A stretch of DNA of 64,000 nt. Origin: Lichenostomus cassidix. Its lineage: Eukaryota; Chordata; Aves; Passeriformes; Meliphagidae. Positions 1 to 12,121 of this stretch are shown here, piece after piece (the stretch's first letter is position 1; every line of letters starts with the position of its first letter). The translations under genes were made by a program, and so were the position numbers. Location of the stretch: NCBI GenBank assembly GCA_008360975.2, contig CM039184.1, positions 39,419,797-39,483,796 of the forward strand, read 5' to 3'. The notes under the pieces were generated by a model. The model was not told where the DNA came from and did not search any database. It saw nothing but the letters and a program-made list of their open reading frames with translations.

Positions 1-3000
1 CTCTACTTCTGGAAGGTGCAGGCCAGTGTTTGGGCCAATGGGGATGTGTCTCTGTGAGGCTCCAGTCTGTGCAGGCAATGAACGCTGCATCCTGGGGGAT
101 GCTGGAGGGCTCATCTGCTGAGCCTTGGCCAGCTGTGCCATCTGCATGGCCACCAAGCTCATTGATAAAAAAGGCTCAGCTTATTTAGCTGTGAAATTGC
201 CATTTTTGGCACTGTTACGGGGAGCTGACTGAGACTTATTCCTGTGCAGGCAGTCCCTCAGAACCCTCCTTTTCTGAGGACCCATCTTCATGGAACATGA
301 GGGGAGCATCTCCAGCAGACCTTGGCAATGCTACTGGTTTGAAGGGCATCCTGCTGTGAATTAAAGAACTCATTGGCATACCTGCACTGGTCCTCCATCA
401 TCCACTCTCTGCTCTGTGGTCAGTTAATATAAGCAAAGAAAAAGATAAATTCCACTGAATAGGCTTGGAGACTTATTTCTATTAAATCAGTCTTTTCCAT
501 TGACATTGTTGGTTTGTGGAGCTTAAAGTGGAGTAGGTGCCCCTTGTCCTTGAGGCCTGCAATGTTGGTTTTTGAGGTCTTGTTGACATTTGCACCATCT
601 CCCACTGGGAAAGGGGGGCTCTGGAAAGGCTGAACCTACTGCACCCTCATACCAGTGACGATGCTCTTAATTTGTGCAAGCAGCTGATGTAATGGTAACA
701 AAGTAGACTTAGAGAAGTAGGTTTGGAGAGAGCATCCAGAGCTCACCTCTCTTCTTAAAAGAGCAAAATATTTTGTCATGTCCATAGGCTAGTGGGAATT
801 ACATGTCCCTGGATGGATATTCAAAAGGTTAGACATTGGAATACATCTGGAAAAAAGAACTGCATATACAAGCTACATTATCTGGTGTGATGCATTTAAT
901 GTCCTTAATTTACATGCTGACAACTTTGCCATTTCTAAACAATGTTATCATTTGTCTTTCTGATAATTAATCAGCACAAGCTTCAAACACTGTTTGTCAC
1001 ACTTTGATGCAGCAATTAGACAAGAAAGGCAAAGTGTTGAAGGGAAGGTTTTGGGTTGTTTTTTTCAAAAATCTTACAGTATTTACAAAGATGTGTTTTT
1101 CCTAACACCATTTTTAGAATTATTCACTCATTCACAATCAGTCATTGTATAAAAACATCATTCAGAAATAGGTTTTAAAATACACCCACCTCCATTGCAT
1201 AGTATACAGAAAAATAGGCAAGAGTTAAGACACTTGATTTTTGAATGAGAACATGAATGATTCAGAGGTACAACATTTCTGAGCAAGAAAGATGCACTTT
1301 TCAAAAAATAATGAGCTGTAGTTCTCCTGAAGCGAGTTAGCTTCTTGAAGGTCTGCCACCAAATTTTCCTTTTACAGACCAAGTATATTTTACCATACAC
1401 ACAAATGCTTGCATTAAGGTCAAACAAACCATATTGCAGTTGGATTTACCCTTCAGTATTTGCATGTGAACACTGACAAAAATGAGTTACACAAAGTACT
1501 CACAAGGATCAATGTTGGTTTCCTGTGTCCTGGCCCATCCATGGAACAACTCAATGGACCCAATTTGTTATTTTCAATTTCTGTTTCCATCACTGAGAAG
1601 CTGAATATACCCTTATACCTTTAGAAACATTTCTTCTGTAAGACCTTGGATTCTGGTTGCTAGTAAGACTTATAATGGCAGTTTGTGGAGGGGTTAGCAG
1701 GCACTGATGGCATCTATCCTGTTGATTTTCAGGCAAAACTTGGTAATTTAGTTATCTCATGTGCTGATTTTTTTTTCTTTAAAAATGTGCTCCAGTGATT
1801 TCGTTGAGCTTGGTCCATTAAAGAGCAACAGGGAACTCTGAACAATAGGTGCTTGTTTTACAGCTACTGCAAATGCTTCGAAAGCACTAAATTGCCTTTT
1901 ATACTCAACAGTCTAATAACAAAGACTGATCTTCTCATTTTTTTTTCCCAATTGATTTGATGGTTCACTTGAGCTTTAAAAACACATTACATAAATCTTT
2001 ACAGCTATTACAGAAGTCTTTTGTCAAGTTTAATTTGTTGTTTGGTTTTTTGTTCCCCACAGTGTAGTCATTCACCCTTAAATGCTGTACCACACATACC
2101 CAGATCATGCTCGACTCTGGATCCATAAGAATAGTAAGTCCTAGAGGTTTGTTTTCTCTCAGTCCTTCCAAAGGCAGTTTGTTGCTGAAAGCTCCTGGTT
2201 CGGAGGTATATCAGATAAAGCGCTGCGCACTCCTGAAGGCACTGCTGGCAACAGCTTTGTCCTCTTCTGCTATTTAATTTAACTTTGCTGTTACAACTTT
2301 CTTTGTGCTTCATAGCCCGTGGTGGAAATAATCACTAGGATTAAGTGTGAGGGTGGGAGATATATCAGAGCAGACCTCTGTCCCTGCTGTAGAATAAAGG
2401 GAAATGTGCTGGTCACCAGGCAGAGGTATAGAGAGCAAGAGCTGGCAGAAGAGCAGTAAGTGTTGAAGACCTTCAGAAATGCAATTGGGTATAAAACATC
2501 AAAATGTGAGCAGATGATACTATCTTCACCAGGAAAGGAAGAGAGGCTGTTAAATGCCAGGCTTTCTCATTCTATTTTCTCCTGGCCCTTTTGTGTCCAG
2601 ATGCCATTTCACTTTCCCACTGCCTTTGAAGTGGAGGATTTCTGTCACTCTCCCCTTTCCCAGCCCTTCCCACCACTATGGTCCATGAGGAAAGCCTGGC
2701 CCTGGAAATGGGCACGGCTAGTACTCACATTGGAGAAAATGAAGATGGAAAGGCTGAGAGAAGTAGGATGTTCTCACTGTCCTCCTGCTGACCCACCTCT
2801 CGGCATTATAGTCACTCAGCAAAGCTCTTGGCTCTTTGAAGAATGGGTCAGTACAGACAGGGCTTGGCTGGTGCTATAAGGAGATGGGGCTATGCTGCTG
2901 ATAGAGCTGGAGATGAAGGAGTGAATCAGGATGAACCCAGATAAATGCAAAGAGGTTGCACTCCTGAGCTTCTCAGTAGGGGGAGCCAGGGTGAGCTCCT

Positions 3001-3346
3001 CAGAGAAAGATGCTGGGGTGAGATGTGTTTGATGCTCAGAGATCTCCATGTGCACCCACCAGAAAACTCTGTGGATAGGCAGCCAGGATTCTGCTCTCAG
3101 TGCCAATGCTGTAAATCTAGGTGAGCAACACCATCATCCCTGGCTGTGTTTGGAACAGCACAAAACCTGGCTTCATGTTAAAACCATTGTAAATGGAGGA
3201 TGGGTCAGATTCACGCCTGGTGGAGTACAATGGAGGAGTGGGGGACAGCACTCTATTAATGAAGCTATTATTCAAATGAAGGACTTCGAAAAAACAAACA
3301 GAGAAGGATGGAGTGGCTGGTGACACTGACTGACATTGTTCAGGGA
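1..3346. other. ENPP6 3' flank: UTR and possible intergenic DNA
   Basis: I find no coding exon here. The left part is probably ENPP6 3' UTR followed by intergenic DNA. On the minus strand I see no canonical AATAAA between the stop codon and base 1. The variant ATTAAA occurs at 2278-2273, about 1.1 kb past the stop, and near 2028. On the plus strand an AATAAA lies at 2393-2398. In human, STOX2 lies convergent on this side, so that signal could belong to a STOX2 3' UTR, but nothing in the sequence proves it. An A/T-rich, motif-dense block at about 880-1035 looks like a conserved non-coding element. Confidence 0.4.
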
Positions 3347-3570
3347 TCACAGTAAGGAGATGTGCCTGGTGAACAGGGAGAGCAGAGCTAGTGCCAGGAC
3401 ACAGCTGCTGCAAGGGGGGAGTGGTGCCAAGGGAGCTGTGTTTCGGAGCATGCACTCCACCCTGGACCAGGAGCCATTGTTGGGCAGTGGCTGTATTCCT
3501 GCCAGGCTGCACATGATGTTGTAAACATCCACGGATCTGATGGGAGGCGCTCGGTAGTTGGATCGGAAAT
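3347..3570 (-). CDS. ENPP6: ENPP6 terminal coding exon 8 (residues 378-451, stop TGA)
   Basis: This exon follows a TGCCTGCAG acceptor and encodes DFRSNYRAPPIRSVDVYNIMCSLAG, then LPNNGSWSRVECML, and a C-terminal hydrophobic tail. The TGA stop lies at 3349-3347. In mammals this tail is a GPI-anchor signal. Here the hydrophobic run LALALLSLF is followed by Thr-Arg-His-Ile-Ser-Leu-Leu, so the protein ends six residues later than human and has charge after the hydrophobic core. Asn409 is in an NGS sequon. The domain part is certain. The mode of membrane attachment is inferred. Confidence 0.93.
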
Positions 3571-4359
3571 CTGCAGGCAAAAGAGAGGAGTTGGCATCAT
3601 GCAACTTGGGGCTCAGCCCCTGAAATGTGGGGTGCTCTGGGGCAAGGGCTCCTTTGCCTTTCCTGGGACTTGCCCACCAGGCTTGGATGTGGCATGCCTC
3701 AATTTACATCAGAGCCCAGCAAAAACATTTTAAACAATTTTATTTATTATTTTTACTTCTAGACCAATTTTATTCTAAAAACTAAAAAAAGCCCTGAATT
3801 TTTAGTATAAGAGCTACTTCACTGTGTGCACTTGGTAGATTTAATAGCCTAACATAATTGTATTGCACATCCTGCTTTCACTCCTGTCTGTGATTGCAGC
3901 CTGGTGCTCTGCCCTGTTTAAAGGGCCTGATGAAGTGGAGACCAGGAACTTCATGTCTGCCCATCAGACAGGCGAGTGAGGTATGCTGCAACTTTCTCAA
4001 AGAATGTGCCTTGCAGTAGCAAGTCTGAATCCACCAACAAAAGCAGAATTCATGTGTTTCAAACAGAATTGAAAGTTTAGGCCAAAATTTAGGAAAACAA
4101 GGCAAAGAGTTACTGCATTGGGACATCAGAGGGAAGCTGATCAAATCCCTTCACATCTCTCTGCCCTGTTTCTTCGGCTATAAAATAGATGCAGTGCTAC
4201 AAACCTTCCATAGTGAGGAAATCCTGCCATCTATTTCTAATTTTGGGGTGTTGCAGAGTGCTACATCAGGGTCCTGATGTGCCAGGGGCTGCACAGATAC
4301 AACGGCAAGGACCATGGGGCTGCAGGGGAGGCGGAACATCAGGGATGGTGGCACTGTAC
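3571..4359 (-). other. ENPP6: ENPP6 intron 7 with clustered AATAAA signals
   Basis: The intron is 789 bp and phase 1. Three AATAAA hexamers on the coding strand lie at 3774-3769, 3748-3743 and 3744-3739, in a T/A-rich stretch about 200 bp before exon 8. No repeat is recognised otherwise. Confidence 0.8.
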
Positions 4360-4483
4360 CTGGTCCATATGCGAGGAAGATGCCTCTCATGTCCATGAGC
4401 TCATTGTCGTAGCCATGCCAGCCATTCTGCCAGGCCTCCTTCCTCCCTGTCCCATTCTCCCAGTAGGGCAGCTTGTCCCTGCT
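4360..4483 (-). CDS. ENPP6: ENPP6 coding exon 7 (residues 337-377)
   Basis: The exon starts at Ser337 after an ACCCAG acceptor and ends one base into the Asp378 codon at donor GTACAG. It encodes [37 protein letters not shown]. His359 in GWHGYDN is the last metal ligand, and Asn346 is in an NGT sequon. The donor GTACAG is weaker than the GTGAGT and GTATGT donors elsewhere in the gene. If splicing fails here, the frame runs 60 more codons into the intron and stops at 4178 (see findings). Confidence 0.95.
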
Positions 4484-7400
4484 CTGGGTGACAACAAGAG
4501 AGCGTGGTTAGTGCCTGCCTGCTGGGCTGTGCTGTGGCACTGTGGGGTGCCATGCTATGTCTCCATGTGCTGTACCACCCCAACAGGCCCCACACTGTGC
4601 TGTTACCTGCACAGGAGCTCATCTGCAGGAGGGGTGACCCCCAGCTTTGCTGTCTCAGTGAGTAACCAACCACCTCCCAGCTGAGGGGGGAGGACAACTC
4701 ACGTAATTTGTGCCACAAGCACAAAGTACCCCAGTAGTATGTGACACGTGTAAGCGAGGTGGTGTTCCTCTCCCCATGCCTGCTAGCAGCACCGCTCTCT
4801 CACCCAGTGCCATGCACTTCCACGGGTTTGCTGATGTGTTGTTCTGCCCCACATGCCACTGGCACCTTAGAAATATAAGTTATTTTTGCTCCATTTAACT
4901 AGTCAGCCTAAACAATATAAATATCACCCCTACTAGATATTTTCTAATTATTTCTTCTCCCTACTTGTTTTCGTTTTTAGGCAATGAGGTTTGTTCCAGG
5001 GAACACTGGCTCTGACCTAAGACACTCCTGCTCTCTGTAGCCTAGACCATTCTGTTTTCTTTCCTTGCTCAGTGGACCTATGCTTTATTAATTTGTCATT
5101 ATAAATTTTGTTCTTCCTTGTCCATAATGTGCCTAAGATGTACTTCTAAATACCTTCCCTACTTTCTCCTGCTTTGTATTAACAGTTTTACCTACAACAG
5201 TGCCATATCTGTCAGAGCACCAGTCCCTAGGGGCTGATAAAAATGCTGTACCAACCTGTCCATGAGTTTCTCCTGTCCCATGCTCCTTAGAGACAGCAGC
5301 AGATGTGGCACTCCAGATTGCCTCAAAACTATGTCAGGAATTTCACTTCAACAAAGAACATCGACTGACTGTTCATCAGACCCCTGACATTAATTTCTCT
5401 GATAATTACAGAGAAGGAGCTGCACAGTTCTCTAGAGTGGCCAGGTCTGGGCTTCACATTCAGGCACAGAAGCATAGAAGATACCCCAAAAGAGTTTTCC
5501 ACATTCCCACCTTGGCAAGTGGTGCCTCAACTCCTGCAGATGGCAAAGCAGATTAACTGAGGATCCCTCTCCTTTTATAAACATTTATTTTGTCTGATTT
5601 TTGTCTTTTTCCTTAGGAAAGAAGATTGACTGTGCACTGAGGACAGCAGTAGTGATGACAAAGAGGTGTAGCTCTTCCAATTATTTTCCAGGGCAACCCC
5701 CTGTTTCTTCGTATGTAATACTCAGCAGATGTACCAGATAATTCCAGAATACTACAGAACGGGTGAGGCTGGAAGGGACTGCAGTGGGTCATCTGGTCCA
5801 ACCTCCCTGCTCAAGCAAGGCTGTCCTAGATCATGTTGCACAGGATTGCATCCAGACAGTTCTTGAACATCTCCAGTGAGATTGACTCCACAGCTTCTCT
5901 GGGTGGTGTGTTCCAGATTAAATTAAAGTATTTTAGCTGACAAATTTCTTCTCCTGTCTCCATGTATTTCTCCTTGGCTCAGAGCAAGCCAAGGAGAAAA
6001 CAGACTCCTCCTCTTCCTACCATAGCACCTCCTTAAGCTGTAGCTTCCTCCAATAACTGTGCTGTTCACCATCAGGCAGCCTGCACAGTATTTGCCAGGA
6101 TCAGCTTCAGACAAGTGAAGTCACATTAAATTTGCACTATTTTTTCAGCACTATCATGACATTGCCATACCTACACCCTTCAATGGTCCTGTCAGATGTC
6201 CTGGGCCCAGTTGCTTCCCCAGAAATATCAAATGCAGGAGTAGGTAGTGTGCTTTCCATAATCCACCCAGACACCAGGAGACACCTACTCAGAATGTGTA
6301 GTCAAAGGCACAGTCATTTCCACCATTCTTGGTGCCAGTTGAGTCAGAAAACATACTGCTTGCCTTCATAGTTGCAGCTGGAGTGAGAGCTCATGAAATG
6401 GAGCCACTAACAGCAGTAGCTTGAGAGACAGAGCTGTGCAAGCATCCCAGCACTGCCCTACTGGAGCATCAGGCTCTGCCTCACAGCAAACGCCACAAAC
6501 TCCTGGGACTTCTTTGGGGCCAGGGCACTGGCAGCACACTGATATGCCTACTTGACAAGTCCAGATGGGATGGAGAACTTGGAAAAGACATAGTTTTTCA
6601 TGCTTGGACTAAGCATGGGGTAGCGATGCTTGTCAAAGGTGAAACAGGTGTATCTGGGACTGCTGACAATGGACTTTTCCCTGCATGTGCATGTTTAGAA
6701 AATGTACTGCAATTGATCCCTAAATGTTGGGAAAGTACACTGGGATGGGTACAGTGTGAGCACGCAGCCTTGAGGGGTTTGTGCAAAATTGTTGCACACA
6801 GGAGAGCAGCTGGCAGAACTTTGGCTCAAAGGATGAGGATTGTCCCATGTGAAGGGAGCAAGGTAATATGAGCAGATCAGCTGTGACACAGTGTGAAATC
6901 CCTCCTCATCCTGCTTTAACCAAAACATAGATGGGCTTTAGTTCCTATGCTCCTTGATGAGAAAAACAGCTTTCCAGATACATCACCTTTGTCTCTTTCA
7001 AAAAACAACAGCAACAAAATCCCCTTTTTCAAAAAACTTTTAGCTATCCTCTAGCCAACACAGAGTTAAAAAACCCTGGGAGCATGACAGGGAAGAGCTG
7101 CACTTCCTTTCTTCAGTGGTTTGGGCAGGATGTATAATAGAAGGCTCAATTATTGCTTTAAAAATATGACAGGAAACTTTCATTTTCATATCCCATTCAC
7201 AGATAATGAAAATGTACCAAAGAGAAGGAAAATCTGACAGCATTAATGAGAGGACATTCTTGAAAATCAGAAACAATGGGAAGGAATGGGCAGAGAGACA
7301 GAAATAATTATCATAGCAGCAGTGTTTGCTGCACTGTTATTAAGGTTTGTCAGAGTTTCAATGATTTTTTAAGTGCTTTTTTATTTTCTACAGAATGTGT

Positions 7401-8496
7401 AAAAACGTTCTGTTTTGAACTTTTGTACAAAAGAGTTTAGTTGTAATTTTAAAAAATAATTTTGGAAAAAGTGTTTCAGATTCCTGCTTTACCTGTCTAA
7501 ATCTTAACTCTGGCTTTTTATACTTTTTTTTAAACCAGAAATGAAGTACTCACTCATCTGTACTCAAAAGCTATCAGGATTTTTAGAGGTGCATTTTTAT
7601 TCAGCTGTAGAAACTATTATGCTAAATTCAGATTGTCTAGTGAGAAATGTGGTGTGGACTGTCCTGAGCAAAACTTGGTGAGCAGCAGCTCTGAAGGTCA
7701 TGAAACAAGATGCTCAGCTGAGTTACAATAATCTGCATGGCAGTGATGTGCAATGACTATGCTGGGACATGAGAAAACCCAGGACTCCTTGGTTTTCTTG
7801 CCAGCTTACTGACTTCATGCATGGTGTTGGGCAAATAATAACACTCCTCATTTTACCTCCTTAGAAGATATACAGTTGCCTCACCCTCTAAGTTGTGCTG
7901 AGCTGCAGTTGTTATCTGTAATATGGAGGTGCCCAGTAGTGATACAAGCACAAAACAACAACAACAACAATTTATGGTAAGAAAATAAGTTAGTATGAAA
8001 AATCTCTCCATGTGCAGGTTCTCTGCTTATCAAGTTCCTAGAGTTTCAGCATGTGCACTGGGCCTCTCTGAGGAGTAAACCCCCAGTCTGACCCTTTTGA
8101 CACTGGAGGGCTTGAGAGAAAGGGTGCATTTTTAGGACAGTCTGGTGGGTGGAAAGCCAGGCAGAAGGAAAAGTTGCCACAAGGTACTGTTGAATGGAAG
8201 GGTAGTAAGGATTTGAAATGGAAACACTCTTTTTGTGCCCAAAATGAAGGTAGATGGCAGGGGGAAGAACAGTAAAGCAACAGAACCAGAATGTGAAATA
8301 CAAAAACTTCTCCTGCTTTATGACAACAGAGAAAAGAATCATCTTGACTATTTAACTGTCTACCTTCAGGATAGCTGCAATACCTCTAAGTTCTTTTCAG
8401 CACACAGCAATATTTGACATTAGTTTTGTAGTCAGCCCATTGACTTTAACTCAGTGATCAGCAATATGTTGCCCCTTTTCACATCCCTGTCTTTAC
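4484..8496 (-). other. ENPP6: ENPP6 intron 6
   Basis: This 4.0-kb phase 0 intron holds one CR1 fragment (about 5740-5925) and a short CAA repeat (7949-7970). The rest is unremarkable, moderately A/T-rich sequence. I saw no other exon-like block on either strand. Confidence 0.8.
5740..5925 (-). mobile_element. CR1 LINE 3' end fragment
   Basis: Read on the plus strand, the block contains the familiar antisense CR1 phrases: a GGCTGGAAGGGACTG start, TCATCTGGTCCAACCTCCCT, a GTTGCACAGGATTGCATCCA-like segment and a CTCCACAGCTTCTCTGGG-like segment. Degenerate ATTCTG units lie near 5745, where the element's 3' end should be. It is 5' truncated, as almost all CR1 copies are. Identification is from memory of the CR1 3' consensus. 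The subfamily cannot be named. Confidence 0.85.
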
Positions 8497-8634
8497 CTCT
8501 ACTATGAACCATCCTTCTTCAGCCACGAGAGTTAGTGGAGACACAAATTTTCCTTTTTTGTAGAAAAACCTGTTTGGAATATCCTCTATGTTATAAACAT
8601 CCATGTGTTCCACAGCTTTCAATTTTTGATATAT
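8497..8634 (-). CDS. ENPP6: ENPP6 coding exon 6 (residues 291-336)
   Basis: This exon has no Met-initiated ORF and was found by looking for the expected middle segment. It encodes [15 protein letters not shown], then [20 protein letters not shown], and EEGWFIVE. It is 138 bp (46 codons), phase 0 at both ends, with a TTGCAG acceptor and donor GTAAAG. The length and sequence match the human segment exactly in extent. It is the most divergent exon apart from the C-terminus, consistent with a surface region between catalytic blocks. Confidence 0.94.
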
Positions 8635-10909
8635 CTGCAAAGCAAATAAATGTTAGGACACCATATGGCTGTAAAGATCATAAATACACCCATGGGTACA
8701 TGGAAACACCTGAATTTGCAAAGTGGCTAATCCCCTGTAATGGCTAATCATCAGCTCATTCAAACTGGGCTTTGCCTGTCCAAAGGTCATGGCTGGACAA
8801 AACCTGCTTATGTGGTTTAGGAGATTCTGATAATAAACACATAGGAACACATTAATTCACGTATTATGTATAACTATAATACACACATTCACAAATGTGA
8901 AGCCTAGAGAAACAGACCAGCAGAAACCACACCTTTACAGGAGGCAGTAAGTGAAGTGGTGAGAGATGCTGAAAGGCACCATGTGGGCTGTAAACAGATG
9001 TCGAAAAGCGGTATTGTCTTTAGCCTGTGCCACTCATTCCCCCTTTGTGCTCTTGAGTGGAGAAATAATGTCACCTCACCTGTGTTTCTTGCACTTAACC
9101 AGTTAATCACTATCAAGGGATTGATAGTGCTCAGTTATCTGCTTCGTTAGTTATCTGATGTGAGATTAATTAGCCGATGCCTGCAGCTTTGAATCTGCAC
9201 AATGCCATGCAAGTGGTCTATTAATATTAATCATACTGTCTGGAATATAATCACACAAATGTCATCACACCCCAAATTATTCAGAAAAAATATTTTAAAT
9301 GCCTGAAGAAGATGTTCATATGCCATAAAGGAGGCACTATTGGAGTCCCCAGACTCTATATTGTTCTTTAACAAGTTAAATGTAAACAATCATAAGGAAT
9401 AAATAGCTCTGTTCTTCAAAGAAAGAAAGGTTCTTCACTAGCCTTTAAGCTGAGTCACCCTTGTGTGTATGTGTGCCAGATATGTACACTGATGTGCGGT
9501 GACCATAAGGACAGCACCAGGGTGTGATGACACAATTCCTCCCATCATGACCAGGAGCAGAGAGTGGTCCTGGTGGCTCACCAGTACTTCTGGTGCTTCA
9601 AAATGGGGTAATTCTTAGAGGTGATAATCATTATGTTATAATAAACTCAAACTCATAAATACAGCTCTTTCAAATTAATTAGAAATGGAGAATCTAACTA
9701 TTGGGAAACTGAAAATCAACTTTATTTTGCTTAATAAGCAGTCCTCCTGTAAGAAATCCTAAAAAGAAATGAAGGAAAGACATACAACCATAATATAAGG
9801 TATTGTATTTTATTCTCCTTAGGGATATTAGGCTGTTTAATGAGAGAAGCATGTGCTGAAGAGCTTTGTCAGATGCAACCCCATGACTGTGTGAAGTTGC
9901 AACTTGCCCTTGTTTGAAGGTCTGGCCTACAAAGACAGGGAGCTCTGGGTTAAGCATATCAATGATATGATCCCCTGTGATGCACTTGTGAGTGAATTCC
10001 TCATGCATGCCTCTAAGACAGCTTTCAGTTCTGGCACTAATTTGAAATGTGCACAATTATCACAGATACACAATTCCTGGAGAGACTGTTTGGGTGAAAA
10101 GATCAGCAAATATTCACTTTTTAAAAATTGCACTGGCTACAATATACTGTAACGGGATAAAATACAATACAGAAACCAAAATTATTCACCTGGGGCATGG
10201 CCCACCCATTTTGTACACCCACTTATCTATATTCTGAGGACAGCAATAATGATTTCTCATGCATTGGTTTCTGGTTAGACTATAATGTACTAGTCTCTTA
10301 GTCAGAGGTACTACACTTAAATTTTTTTCAAGTGATTTCCAAATTTTTTTCTCTGTTGTTTTAATTTATCCCTGAAAATCCTGCAGTTCTAGCATTGAGC
10401 TTTTACAGTTGACTCAATCCAATGTGCTTCATCAAAAATTCCTGGAAGGAAAATACTGTAAAAAAATATTTTTTGCAATTCTGATCTAATGGAGTTGATT
10501 CCTCTGTGGAAGTTTACTGGAATATGACTGCCTGAACCTGCTCCAGATAATTTGAAAATCCCTGCTAGAATGTCAATAAATTGACAAATATATATAAAAT
10601 CCTAAAAGTGGGTTTTGAGCTAAAATCTTTTAGCTATTTATCAGAAGCTAATAGTGCTGGGGTTTAAAAGCACATGTCCTTGCCATATAACAGTGAAAGT
10701 TTGTGCTTTTTAATTTGCCCCGTGTGACTTTCCTTTGGAAAGTCCAGCATCACAAGGGTGTCACAGGATCCAAGTCTGACTCCTGGTAAGAGCTGGTTTT
10801 TGCACACATCTCTGAGAGCAGTATTTGGATCTTATGAGAAACAGAAGACACAATTGGCATAGAAACTGAGAAAACACAAAGCTAAGATGTACAACTAGGC
10901 TGTACTCAC
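8635..10909 (-). other. ENPP6: ENPP6 intron 5
   Basis: This 2.3-kb phase 0 intron contains an A/T-rich, motif-dense stretch at about 9090-9330. That stretch has a perfect 9-bp inverted repeat (9108-9129) and several homeodomain-like TAAT cores. I recognise no repeat. Confidence 0.8.
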
Positions 10910-11089
10910 CTCTGCATGCTTCTCTGGAGCTGGCCAGAGACTCACAACAGGACCTCGGTCCTTCATTTGTATGGTATCATTCATATTGATATAGTTTTTC
11001 AGCTCAATCACTTTATCTGCCCAAGAGATGTCTGTCATCCCATGATCAGAGAAGAGGAGGACGTTGATATCATTCTGAAGGCCTTTGCT
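10910..11089 (-). CDS. ENPP6: ENPP6 coding exon 5 (residues 231-290)
   Basis: This exon contains the second metal-binding block, [10 protein letters not shown], with Asp245 and His246, followed by [36 protein letters not shown]. It is exactly 60 codons and phase 0 at both ends, with a CACAG acceptor and donor GTGAGT. A second AG two bases into the exon could act as an alternative acceptor but would shift the frame. The reading frame stays open upstream into the intron, which is why a simple ORF search gives a longer and partly false protein here. Confidence 0.95.
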
Positions 11090-11979
11090 CTGTGAAACAA
11101 GTGCATGACAACCTTTAGGGCCAGATAAGAGCTTTGCACTGTCTGTGCCTGCTGGAAAATTTGAATCACCATTTGATATCCTCTGATTCTGTGGAAGGTG
11201 GCTGGAACGATCACATCCCCAAATGTCTTGCAATGTGCCTTGCCACCACCCATAATAGTAGGCACCCACTTTCACTGCTGCTCTGAGAGGTTAGTACCAC
11301 AGTTTTTCCAAAATAAGTCCACTCAGCAATTTTGCCATGATACCACTTGTGGAAGGGGTGTTTCTTTCTCTCTTTCCCTCCCAAACATGAGCACTTAGCA
11401 TTAGAGCTTTTAATATTTAGTGAAATTGAAGATAGATATTCCTCTCCTCACTGAAACACAGAAAAAACACCAACATGCATTTATCATTGTCAGAAATATT
11501 CATGGAATTGCAATTTACCCAAAAGCTTTTCTTGCTGCAAAATCATTTAGATAATGTTTTCTTTACAACCAAGTTTAAAGTACAGCGTTCTGAATACTGC
11601 CATAAAAACCACTATAAAAGTTAATTGTCTGATTCCACAAACCTTAGGAAATGTGCAGTTTTGATTCCTCCACCTACAATAAAGTTCAGCTGGTACCCTA
11701 AGTCATAAACAGAGCAATACATATATTGGTTTGTGGCTTCCTGGGGCTATTGGTATAAATCCACCAGGAGGGTTATAATGCCATCAATGAAAATAATAAT
11801 CAGGGTAATGGTGCTTTGACTTCCATATTATCTCAGTAGCCTCTTTCTCAGGAAATAAAAAATTACAGCCACTGCATTCAGTTACAGGTGTTAAACAGGC
11901 TCTTGGCAGTGCCACAAAGAACAGTTTTAAAAGCCTTTTCCAAAGGCACCCAGGAGCTGGGTTTTTGGTTGCCACTCAC
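11090..11979 (-). other. ENPP6: ENPP6 intron 4
   Basis: This 890-bp phase 0 intron separates the two metal-binding exons. It is A/T-rich, and I see no repeat or exon-like block in it. Confidence 0.8.
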
Positions 11980-12121
11980 CTTGATGAGTGAGATCATATT
12001 GCTCAAGGCTTTGTCCACTTCCTTCAGAGCGTTCTTCCGCTGCTGGGACCAAGGGCCGTAGTGGTGGCCTTCCACATCAATGCGCTCGTAGTACACCGCA
12101 GCCATCTCGGCACTGCCATTG
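11980..12121 (-). CDS. ENPP6: ENPP6 coding exon 4 (residues 183-230)
   Basis: The exon starts after a CCCAG acceptor, completes the Cys183 codon and ends at Lys230 with donor GTGAGT. It encodes MAAVYYERIDVEGHHYGP, in which Asp198 and His202 are metal ligands in this family, followed by an amphipathic stretch QQRKNALKEVDKALSNMI. Phase 2 in and phase 0 out fit the neighbouring exons. An NGS sequon lies at Asn184. The segment is nearly identical to the human family member around the metal site. Confidence 0.95.

Noticed and set aside
2460..2879. 139-codon plus-strand frame in the 3' flank as a possible neighbouring gene
   Set aside because: No motif, no conserved start context, and an overlapping open frame on the opposite strand.
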